From a bacterium (GTDB taxonomy: Bacteria; Vulcanimicrobiota; Vulcanimicrobiia; Vulcanimicrobiales; Vulcanimicrobiaceae): 10,796 nucleotides of DNA. The position numbers were made by a program, and so were the translations under genes. Below are positions 1 to 5,808 of this stretch, piece after piece; positions within the stretch are counted from its first letter, which is position 1; each line of letters begins with the position of its first letter. The stretch lies in the NCBI GenBank assembly GCA_021807065.1, contig JAKAPO010000050.1:1-10796 (forward strand), in the 5' to 3' direction. A model generated the notes under the pieces. The model ran no database searches. It was given only the letters and a program-made list of their open reading frames with translations, and had not been told where the DNA came from.

Positions 1-962
1 TCGTCGACCACCATCGTGCGCAATTCCTCTTCCTCGAGCGCCTTGACGATCTTGGCGAAGTCTTTCGCTCCGTGCGCCTCTTCGAGTAGCGCGCGAACGT
101 TATCGTCTTTCTTGCCGCAACGCTCGCGCGCTTCTTCCACCGCGAACTTCGCGAAGGCACGTCCCCGCTCATCTTTCTCGACGATGCGCACCGCCTTCGC
201 AATGTCCTTTCCAAAGTTCTTGCGCACCCATTTTTCGAGATCGGCGTCCGGAGTGTGCACGGGGAACTCGCGTTTCTCCTTGCCCGCTTTCTTGGCAAGT
301 TGATCGATGGCTTTGACGATCTTCTTGATCTCGTCGTGTGCAAAGGCGACAGCGCCGAGGAAGCTTTCCTCCGAGATCTCGTTGCCGCCGCCCTCGACCA
401 TCATCACGGCATCGGCAGTCCCCGCGATGACGATGTCCATGCCACCGCTCTCGTACTGCGGCAGCGTTGGATTGCAGGTATAGCTGCCGTCTTCGTCACG
501 ACCGACGCGAACGGCCGCGACGGTCTTTTCAAAAGGAATGTCGGACAGCGCCAGTGCGGCGCCGGCCGCGCAGACGCCGATGACGTCGGCGTCGAGTTCC
601 GGATCGATGGAGAGAACGGTCGCGACGATTTGCACGTCGTTACGGAAGCCCTCGGGAAAGAGGGGACGAATCGGCCGATCGATTTGACGCGAGCTGAGCA
701 CCGCGTGCTCCGGCGGCCGGCCTTCGCGCTTGATGTAACCCCCGGGAATTTTTCCGGCGGCATACATGCGCTCTTCGAAATCGCAGGTCAGCGGGAAAAA
801 GTCTATGCCTTCGCGAGGATGCTCCGAGGCAGTGACGGCGCAGAGCACGACGTTTTGGTCCCCATATCGAACTAATGCGGAGCCGTTTGCTTGCTTCGCG
901 ACTTCACCCGTTTCGATGACCATCGTGCGCCCGCCGACCGTAAGTGTAACGGATTCGGGCAC
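1..962 (-). CDS. pnp: Polynucleotide phosphorylase (PNPase), N-terminal part, cut by left edge
   Basis: PNPase is a phosphorolytic 3'-5' exoribonuclease of mRNA decay and a core degradosome component in the cytoplasm. The reading frame stays open to base 1, giving 320 residues of a protein usually about 700 long. It starts VPESVTLTVGGRTMVIETGEV and contains the first RNase PH domain, with the family-typical stretch FFPLTCDFEERMYAAGKIPG followed by the GGYIKREGRPPE, SSRQIDRPIRPLFPEGF and QIVATVLSIDPE segments. An all-helical linker rich in Lys and Glu follows and the frame ends at ELRTMVVD, just before the second RNase PH domain. The KH and S1 domains lie off the window. The start is GTG at 962-960, chosen because a clean AGGAG (972-968) lies 5 nt upstream and no in-frame start lies closer. 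In most bacteria pnp follows rpsO directly; here ggt lies between them on the other strand. Confidence 0.97.
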   Translation of the reverse strand, partial: MPESVTLTVGGRTMVIETGEVAKQANGSALVRYGDQNVVLCAVTASEHPREGIDFFPLTCDFEERMYAAGKIPGGYIKREGRPPEHAVLSSRQIDRPIRPLFPEGFRNDVQIVATVLSIDPELDADVIGVCAAGAALALSDIPFEKTVAAVRVGRDEDGSYTCNPTLPQYESGGMDIVIAGTADAVMMVEGGGNEISEESFLGAVAFAHDEIKKIVKAIDQLAKKAGKEKREFPVHTPDADLEKWVRKNFGKDIAKAVRIVEKDERGRAFAKFAVEEARERCGKKDDNVRALLEEAHGAKDFAKIVKALEEEELRTMVVD

Positions 963-967
963 GATTA

Positions 968-972
968 CTCCT
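968..972 (-). promoter_or_regulatory. Shine-Dalgarno site of pnp
   Basis: AGGAG on the minus strand, 5 nt before the GTG at 962-960. It fixes the GTG as the pnp start. It is one of the few strong ribosome binding sites in this window. Confidence 0.8.
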
Positions 973-1060
973 AACTTTCTATCTTCTGTCTGTTATTGAA
1001 CCTCCGGCTGTTCGGGTTGACCGCCGGGTGGACCTTCGCTGCTGTGCGAATGAGCGAAAA

Positions 1061-2695
1061 ATGAGACTCCTGCAACTACCGCTCGCTACCCTCATGCTCG
1101 TTACGGTGAGCGCAGCGCCGCCCGTCAACTGGCGCGACGCGCGACCCGTCACGGCCGCGCACGCGATGGTCGTGACCGAGCAGCACCTCGCCTCTGAGGT
1201 GGGGCTTTCCGTCCTCCGTCGAGGCGGAAATGCAGTCGACGCGGCCGTGGCGGTCGGCTACGCGTTGGCCGTTGTCGATCCGTGCTGCGGCAACATCGGA
1301 GGCGGCGGCTTCATGCTGATCCGCATGAACGATGGTAAGGAGCGGTTCATCGACTTTCGAGAGGAGGCGCCGCTTCGCGCGACACGCGACATGTATCTCG
1401 ATGCCCGTGGCAATCCGATACCGCAACGGTCGCGGAAGGGTTGGCTAGCGGTCGGCGTTCCCGGAACCGTGTTGGGACTCGAAACCGCGCGTCGCGAGTA
1501 CGGAACGATGTCACGCGCCGCATTGATGGCGCCGGCAATACGTCTTGCGCGTATGGGCTTTCGTCTCGTTCCGGGCGATCGTGTGGGATGGCTATCGGTG
1601 CACGACGGTTACGTGCGCCGGCCCGGTTTGGCCGCGACCCTCGCGCTCATCGCGCGCGACGGCACGCATGCGTTCTACCGCGGCACAATTGCGCGCGCCA
1701 TCGTCGCCGCGAGCGAAAAAGGCGGCGGCATCTTGACAGTGCGAGACTTTACCCATTACCGCGTCGTCGAGAGCGTGCCGATGCATTGCACGTATCGCGG
1801 CTTCGACTTGATACTCGCGCCGCCGCCGAGTTCGGGAGGGGTGACGCTCTGCGAGATGCTCGGCATCCTCGCGCCCTATCCGCTCTCGCACTGGTCATGG
1901 CATGGAACGCGCGAGACGCATTACGTCGTCGAAGCGGAGCGGCGGGCGTATGCTGACCGTAACGCATTTCTCGGAGATCCGGCGTACGTGCGCGATCCCG
2001 CGGCCCAGCTGCTTGCTCCGGCGTACCTCGCGAGACTGCGTTCCACGATTGCTCCGCGGCGGGCGACGCCCTCGCGCGACATTCGTCCCGGCGCCGGCGT
2101 GATCGATCGCGAACACGCGCAGACCACGCACTACTCGATCGTCGATGCGCACGGGAACGCAGTGGCGGTGACGTACACGCTCAACGATTACTTCGGCGCC
2201 GGTATCGAGGTGGACGGCGTGGTCTTGAACGACGAGATGGACGATTTCACGTCGAAGCCAGGAACTCCGAACATGTATGGGCTCGTGCAGAGCACCGCGA
2301 ACGAGATTGCGCCGGGAAAACGGCCGCTCTCCTCGATGGCGCCGACCATCGTCACGCGAAACGGCAAGCTGTTCATGATAACGGGGAGCCCAGGCGGCGG
2401 GCGAATCATTACGATCGTGTTCGAGACGCTCTCGAACGTGCTCGACTATCATATGAACGTCGCGCAGGCGGTTGACGCACCGCGGATTCACATGCAGTGG
2501 CTGCCCGACGAGATCCAGTACGAACCGGGCGCGCTCTCGGCCACGGTCATGCTCCCGCTGGAATCCGACGGATACAAGCTGCACGAGTTTGAATCGTGGG
2601 GATCGGCGCAAGCGATCGTTGTCGATCCGCTTACGCATCTGCTCGAAGGTGGCAGCGACCGCCGCACCCCGCAAGGCTCGGCAATAGGTTACTGA
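1061..2695 (+). CDS. ggt: Gamma-glutamyltransferase (gamma-glutamyltranspeptidase), secreted
   Basis: This is an N-terminal nucleophile hydrolase that removes or transfers the gamma-glutamyl group of glutathione and related peptides outside the cytoplasm. It matures by self-cleavage into large and small subunits. The ATG at 1061 gives 544 residues and a signal peptide (MRLLQLPLATLMLVTVSAA, cleaved near residue 19-20). A GTG at 1028 would add 11 residues before it and spoil the signal, so I prefer 1061; neither has a good ribosome binding site. The substrate-binding Arg lies in IDFREEAP (R100). The cleavage site and nucleophile is Thr355 in TTHYSIVD, leaving a 190-residue small subunit, the same length as in E. 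coli. LSSM (S424, S425), GSPGG and the lid-loop Tyr406 (PNMYGL) are all present, so it should be active. It is convergent with rpsO (26 bp gap) and divergent from pnp. Confidence 0.96.
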   Translation: MRLLQLPLATLMLVTVSAAPPVNWRDARPVTAAHAMVVTEQHLASEVGLSVLRRGGNAVDAAVAVGYALAVVDPCCGNIGGGGFMLIRMNDGKERFIDFREEAPLRATRDMYLDARGNPIPQRSRKGWLAVGVPGTVLGLETARREYGTMSRAALMAPAIRLARMGFRLVPGDRVGWLSVHDGYVRRPGLAATLALIARDGTHAFYRGTIARAIVAASEKGGGILTVRDFTHYRVVESVPMHCTYRGFDLILAPPPSSGGVTLCEMLGILAPYPLSHWSWHGTRETHYVVEAERRAYADRNAFLGDPAYVRDPAAQLLAPAYLARLRSTIAPRRATPSRDIRPGAGVIDREHAQTTHYSIVDAHGNAVAVTYTLNDYFGAGIEVDGVVLNDEMDDFTSKPGTPNMYGLVQSTANEIAPGKRPLSSMAPTIVTRNGKLFMITGSPGGGRIITIVFETLSNVLDYHMNVAQAVDAPRIHMQWLPDEIQYEPGALSATVMLPLESDGYKLHEFESWGSAQAIVVDPLTHLLEGGSDRRTPQGSAIGY

Positions 2696-2721
2696 GTCGT
2701 GACGAAACTCAACTTGAGGAA

Positions 2722-2991
2722 CTAGCGGCGCAACCCCAAATCGGCGATGAGCTTGCGATAGCGCTCGATGTCGGTGCGCTGTAAGTAGTTGAGCAGGCCG
2801 CGGCGCCGGCCGACTTGCAGTAAGAGGCCGCGGCGGCTGTGGTAATCGTTTTTGTGGGTGCGTAAATGTTCGGTCAGCTGATTGATGGACGCGGTGAGGA
2901 CCGCGATCTGCACTTCGGCGGAGCCGGTATCTTTTGGATTGCGGCCGTATCGTGTGGCGATCTCCGCTTTCTGCTCTTTTGCGAGGGGCAC
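2722..2991 (-). CDS. rpsO: 30S ribosomal protein S15
   Basis: S15 binds the central domain of 16S rRNA and helps nucleate the small subunit platform. The product is 89 residues, the standard length, with the signature segments GRNPKDTGSAEVQIAVLT, HLRTHKNDYHSRRGLL and the C-terminal IADLGLRR. The frame is open further upstream to an ATG at 3081, but those 30 residues (rich in Pro and Ala) have no place in S15 and would precede the promoter. I therefore place the start at GTG 2991-2989 (VPLAKEQKAEI), which aligns with the family N-terminus. No Shine-Dalgarno sequence precedes it, and an extended -10 element ends only 9 nt upstream, so the mRNA leader is probably only a few nucleotides long. In many bacteria S15 controls its own translation through a leader structure; no such leader fits here. 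Confidence 0.97.
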   Translation of the reverse strand: MPLAKEQKAEIATRYGRNPKDTGSAEVQIAVLTASINQLTEHLRTHKNDYHSRRGLLLQVGRRRGLLNYLQRTDIERYRKLIADLGLRR

Positions 2992-3005
2992 GACCGGGCT
3001 ACTAT
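2979..3005 (+). promoter_or_regulatory. Possible promoter for the SDR/DJ-1 pair, overlapping the rpsO promoter
   Basis: On the plus strand TACTAT (3000-3005) overlaps the rpsO -10 on the opposite strand, because the short stretch TACTATA reads as TATAGTA in reverse. A weak TTGCGA (2979-2984) lies 15 nt upstream, shorter than ideal spacing. Transcription would begin near 3012, leaving about 30 nt of leader that includes the Shine-Dalgarno site at 3028-3035. The -10 is plausible and the -35 is poor. Confidence 0.35.
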
Positions 3006-3029
3006 ACCAGGGCCGCGAAGGGGCCGCAA
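3001..3029 (-). promoter_or_regulatory. Putative sigma-70 promoter of rpsO (extended -10)
   Basis: On the minus strand a -35-like TTGCGG (3029-3024) is followed after exactly 17 nt by TATAGT (3006-3001), which matches TATAAT at five of six positions. The TGG just before it (3009-3007) gives an extended -10 (TGn) element. The start of transcription would fall near 2994, a few bases before the rpsO GTG. This is a sequence match only. It fits rpsO needing its own promoter, since the upstream neighbour is transcribed the other way. Confidence 0.6.
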
Positions 3030-3035
3030 GGGGAG
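3028..3035 (+). promoter_or_regulatory. Shine-Dalgarno site deciding the SDR start
   Basis: AAGGGGAG lies 8 nt before the ATG at 3044. The reading frame is open back to 2882, but this site together with the standard SDR N-terminus at MDLGIRGKVALVTG picks 3044 as the true start. Confidence 0.75.
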
Positions 3036-3043
3036 CAACGCTT

Positions 3044-3814
3044 ATGGATTTAGGGATACGCGGAAAAGTAGCATTGGTCACCGGCGCCAGCGCTGGACTC
3101 GGTGCGGCGGTCGCCCTGGCGCTTGCGGCCGAGGGGGTGCAGCTCGCGCTCGCCGCGCGGCGTCAAGATAAGCTCCTAGAGGTTGCCGAGCGGGCTCGCG
3201 CCGCCGGAGCGAGCGAGGTGCGCGCGTTCAAGGTCGACCTCGCGGATCGCCCGAGCATTCGCGTTATGTTGGATGGAGTGAACGATGCCTTCGGCAACGT
3301 CGATGTCCTCGTTGCCAACGGCGGCGGACCAAGGCAGGGAACGTACGGGCAGACAGCGCCGGCCGACTGGGATGCGGCATATCAGACGACTTTGCGGGCA
3401 ATGCTCGATCTGATCGACGGAGTCGTGCCTTCTATGCGCGATAAGCGCTGGGGACGTATCGTCGCACTGACCTCGACGGCGGTACGGCAGCCGATACCGA
3501 ATCTCGTGCTCTCCAATGCTTTCCGCACCGCTCTCGTTGCCGCATTGAAGACGCTGTCCGGTGAAATCGCGCGCGACGGCATAACCGTCAATGCTATCGC
3601 GACCGGGCGCGTTGCAACCGACCGCCTGCGTGAACTCTATGGAACCGACGAGGAGATGTCGCGAGCCGCAGAGCGCGAGATTCCAATCGGGCGCGTGGCT
3701 TCGCCGCAGGAGTTCGCTCCGCTCGTTGCCTTTCTGTGCGGCGAAGGCGCGCGCTACGTGACCGGGCAAACCATCGCTATCGACGGCGGACTGATCCGAG
3801 GGATATTCGGCTAA
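3044..3814 (+). CDS. SDR-family oxidoreductase-like protein with altered active site (FabG-like fold)
   Basis: A 256-residue classical-length short-chain dehydrogenase/reductase. The N-terminal Rossmann motif TGASAGLG is intact, as is the NAD(P)-site strand VLVANGGGP (NGGG in place of the usual NNAG). The C-terminal half has RDGITVNAIATG and YVTGQTIAIDGGL, typical of beta-ketoacyl-ACP reductase relatives. The catalytic tetrad is largely missing: Ser144 is present, but the Asn position is Thr116, the Tyr position, 13 residues after Ser144, is Ser157 (LSNAFR), and the Lys is Arg161. I recall a known BKR-like SDR subgroup that lacks the tetrad; this protein probably belongs there, and its substrate is unknown. 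The start is supported by AAGGGGAG at 3028-3035. A DJ-1/PfpI gene follows after 22 nt on the same strand, suggesting an operon. Confidence 0.9.
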   Translation: MDLGIRGKVALVTGASAGLGAAVALALAAEGVQLALAARRQDKLLEVAERARAAGASEVRAFKVDLADRPSIRVMLDGVNDAFGNVDVLVANGGGPRQGTYGQTAPADWDAAYQTTLRAMLDLIDGVVPSMRDKRWGRIVALTSTAVRQPIPNLVLSNAFRTALVAALKTLSGEIARDGITVNAIATGRVATDRLRELYGTDEEMSRAAEREIPIGRVASPQEFAPLVAFLCGEGARYVTGQTIAIDGGLIRGIFG

Positions 3815-3836
3815 AATGGCGGAACAGTAGGCCGCG

Positions 3837-4394
3837 ATGCAGGGAGTAGAAGGAAAGCGAGTCGCCGCGCTGATCGGCGACGGGTACGAAGAGCTCGATC
3901 TCGTAGAGTCCCGCCGCGCGCTGGAGGAGGCCGGCGCGGTAGTGACGATCGTCGGGGTCGACGATCGCTCGCGGCAGCGCATTCGCGGAAAGAGGGGACT
4001 CGACGATGGCGGCTCTTCGCGTGCCGAAGAGCTCGTGGCGGATTGTACGGCCGAAGATTTCGACGCGCTCCTGGTTCCGGGCGGAACTTCTCCCGACCGC
4101 ATTCGCACCAGCCGCGAGGTGCAGCGCATCGTGCGAGAGTTCGAAGCGATGAAGAAACCCATCTTCTCGATCGGACACGGCGCACAGGTCCTCATCTCGT
4201 CGCAGGTCGTCCGCGGGCGCCAGCTCACCGGTGCGCGTTCGATCGCCGACGATATCCGCAACGCGGGCGGACTTTATCGCGATCAACCCACCGTGCAAGA
4301 TTCGAATTGGGTCTCTACGCGAGGCGGCGAAGATTTACCGCAGTTCAGCCGTACGATGCTGGAGAAATTGGCGACCGCCGTTCCCGTCGCGTAG
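3837..4394 (+). CDS. DJ-1/PfpI-family protein lacking the nucleophilic cysteine
   Basis: 185 residues with the class I glutamine amidotransferase-like fold of DJ-1/PfpI proteins (proteases, chaperones, glyoxalase- or deglycase-type enzymes). Visible family segments are VAALIGDGYEELDL near the N-terminus with the conserved acidic residue (Glu18), FDALLVPGG around 75-83, and the elbow IFSIGHGAQVLIS. Near the C-terminus is WVSTRGGEDLPQF, matching the VTSR..DLP stretch of PfpI. In active members the elbow reads CHG; here the Cys position is Gly113 (codon GGA, 4173-4175), followed by His114. The usual thiol chemistry is therefore ruled out, which suggests a non-catalytic, chaperone-like or otherwise altered role. 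The start is the ATG at 3837, because an in-frame ATG at 3816 is closed by a TAG at 3828. The ribosome binding site is weak and the gene lies 22 nt after the SDR gene, so it is probably cotranscribed. Confidence 0.9.
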   Translation: MQGVEGKRVAALIGDGYEELDLVESRRALEEAGAVVTIVGVDDRSRQRIRGKRGLDDGGSSRAEELVADCTAEDFDALLVPGGTSPDRIRTSREVQRIVREFEAMKKPIFSIGHGAQVLISSQVVRGRQLTGARSIADDIRNAGGLYRDQPTVQDSNWVSTRGGEDLPQFSRTMLEKLATAVPVA

Positions 4395-4577
4395 CTACCA
4401 AAGAGCGGCGCAGTGCTCCATCCATACGGCGTCTCTCGCCGTCGGCTGGTGGTGACGCGCCGCAGCGCCCGCAACCGCGATCACACGGCCGCCCGCATGG
4501 AACTCTCGCCCGATACGGTGACGCCAATGGAGCCCGTCTCGCGCAAGGTTGCGTATCGCCGGTCCCGTTATGTCCAT
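4395..4577 (-). CDS. Possible small hypothetical protein (60 aa)
   Basis: An ATG-started frame 18 nt after the nicotinate phosphoribosyltransferase stop on the same strand. It ends with a TAG directly beside the stop of the convergent DJ-1 gene and fills almost the whole gap. The product is basic and rich in Arg, Ala and His, with no motif I recognise. About 70% of its codons end in G or C, which is coding-like, but there is no Shine-Dalgarno sequence and other frames here are open by chance too. If it is not a gene, the 201 bases between the two CDSs hold nothing else I can name. Confidence 0.25.
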   Translation of the reverse strand: MDITGPAIRNLARDGLHWRHRIGREFHAGGRVIAVAGAAARHHQPTARDAVWMEHCAALW

Positions 4578-4595
4578 GCTTGTTACAGCAGTAGC

Positions 4596-5699
4596 TCACA
4601 TCTCCACTAATTCCAATCGCGGATTCGGGCGTTCGGGGCGGCCCACCTTATGGCAGGGCAGCCATTCGCCGTTTTCGCGTACCGCCGCGATGTCTGCCGT
4701 GAAATCGAACTGTCCGTTGTTTTCAAAGAAGGCGCTTCCGACTGCATAGGCGTCAACGGGCACCTTCGCGCATTCGAATGCTGCGATGCGCGGCGGGTCG
4801 AACCCACCGCTCACGACGATGCGCACGCGATGAAAACCTTCGGCGTCGAGGGCGTGGCGTACGTTCCAAACGAGTTGCGGGCAGACGCCGGTCGGGTTGA
4901 ACGTCCCCATTTGATTCCAAAGTGATTTGTCGACGAGCGTGCGTGATGTGTCGAGGCGCACGCCCCAGAGACGTTCGCGAAGCGCGCGCGCGCAAGCGAG
5001 GCTCGTGGCGACGCAGTCGTTGTCGAAGTCGACGAGCGCGATGATTTGGGCATGGGGTTCGGCATACTGCGCGACTTTTTGCGTTGCGAGCACGGTGTCG
5101 CCGCCGTAAGCGGCGATGAGCGCATGCGGAACCGTGCCGATCCCGCGGGCACCCCACCATTCGGCGTTGGCGTCGGTCGAGACGCCGAGTGCACCCGAGA
5201 TATATGCTGCATAACCATCGCCCGTCTGCACGAGATGATGGTCGAAACGCGCGGGAAAGAACAGAACGGTCTTGCCGCCGGCTGCCCTTACGATGTCACG
5301 AGCATTCGTCGCAATGCGAGTGCGCCGCGTCAGCACGCCGAGATAGCACGTCTCGAGATGCGCGAAGAGCGCGTAATCCCCCTCGATCATCATCACGGTT
5401 TCATAGGATCCTATGCTCGAACCATCCGGCAACGCGTAGACATGCAGCGACGGCCACCCGTCTTCCCATTTTCCTCCGCGCTCGCGGCCGCTGCAGAGCT
5501 TGAGAATTGCGAGCGACTCGTCAATACCGCACAGGACCGCGCTCTCGCTGCGTTGGAAGACCTGCATCCGTAGCGTGGGATGGCGGCCGTCTCGCTCGAG
5601 GATGTCGCGCGAGCGATTGAAGTAGGTGTCGGAATAGTAACCGGTGCGCATCTTCTCGACGGGAAGGTTGAAGATCGAGGGATCGAGCCGTGGCTTCAT
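4596..5699 (-). CDS. Nicotinate phosphoribosyltransferase (NAD salvage)
   Basis: Joins nicotinate to phosphoribosyl pyrophosphate to make nicotinate mononucleotide, the entry step of the Preiss-Handler NAD salvage route in the cytoplasm. The 367-residue product resembles the shorter archaeal-type enzymes (as in Thermoplasma) rather than the longer E. coli PncB. Segments in order are YYSDTYF (residues 21-27), the IEGDY strand (105-109), TRRTRIATNARDIVRAAG (124-141), FFPARFDHH (147-155), GYAAYISGALGVST (162-175), GTVPHAL (188-194), VSGGFD (296-301) and VGSAF (320-324); the last four belong to the phosphate-binding barrel. The ATG at 5699 has only a poor AGGCGGG-like site before it. The gene is divergent from polX. 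I am sure of the phosphoribosyltransferase family; nicotinate over quinolinate as substrate is inferred from overall similarity. Confidence 0.87.
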   Translation of the reverse strand: MKPRLDPSIFNLPVEKMRTGYYSDTYFNRSRDILERDGRHPTLRMQVFQRSESAVLCGIDESLAILKLCSGRERGGKWEDGWPSLHVYALPDGSSIGSYETVMMIEGDYALFAHLETCYLGVLTRRTRIATNARDIVRAAGGKTVLFFPARFDHHLVQTGDGYAAYISGALGVSTDANAEWWGARGIGTVPHALIAAYGGDTVLATQKVAQYAEPHAQIIALVDFDNDCVATSLACARALRERLWGVRLDTSRTLVDKSLWNQMGTFNPTGVCPQLVWNVRHALDAEGFHRVRIVVSGGFDPPRIAAFECAKVPVDAYAVGSAFFENNGQFDFTADIAAVRENGEWLPCHKVGRPERPNPRLELVEM

Positions 5700-5760
5700 G
5701 GCCCGCCTGCTTCGATACGGAGCAGTGCGCGTCCGTCAGTGATGCTCGCGTGAGTAGGGA

Positions 5761-5795
5761 CCCACGTTAGTGGGGGCGCGTAGGCGCAACGCGCC
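5761..5795. other. Two short hairpins in the polX leader region
   Basis: CCCAC (5761-5765) pairs with GTGGG (5770-5774) over a 4-base loop. Immediately after, GGCGCG (5775-5780) pairs with CGCGCC (5790-5795) over a 9-base loop. Both stems are perfect. Neither is followed by a T-run in either direction, so they do not look like intrinsic terminators. They lie just upstream of the stronger inverted repeat at 5820-5844. Confidence 0.5.
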
Positions 5796-5808
5796 GGGTG
5801 CTGTTCAA

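Noticed and set aside
255..875. 206-codon plus-strand frame over pnp
   Set aside because: It lies antisense to clear PNPase coding sequence, and its protein has no family features; a GC-rich shadow frame.
1017..1045. Promoter for ggt with TTGACC at 1017-1022
   Set aside because: The -35 is good, but at 17 nt the -10 would be TGCTGT, with only two consensus bases; too weak to list.
1895..2674. 259-codon minus-strand frame over ggt
   Set aside because: Antisense to the catalytic small subunit of a complete, well-conserved ggt; Arg- and His-rich shadow translation.
2708..2718. CTCAACTTGAG palindrome between ggt and rpsO as a terminator
   Set aside because: Only 4-5 bp can pair, with a loop of 1-3 bases, and no T-run of useful length follows on either strand.
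2992..3081. Thirty-residue N-terminal extension of S15
   Set aside because: S15 is about 89 residues and aligns from the GTG at 2991; the extension would precede the rpsO promoter and has no counterpart in the family.
3176..4261. 361-codon minus-strand frame across the SDR and DJ-1 genes
   Set aside because: It runs antisense through two recognisable genes and their junction, with low-complexity Ser/Arg composition.
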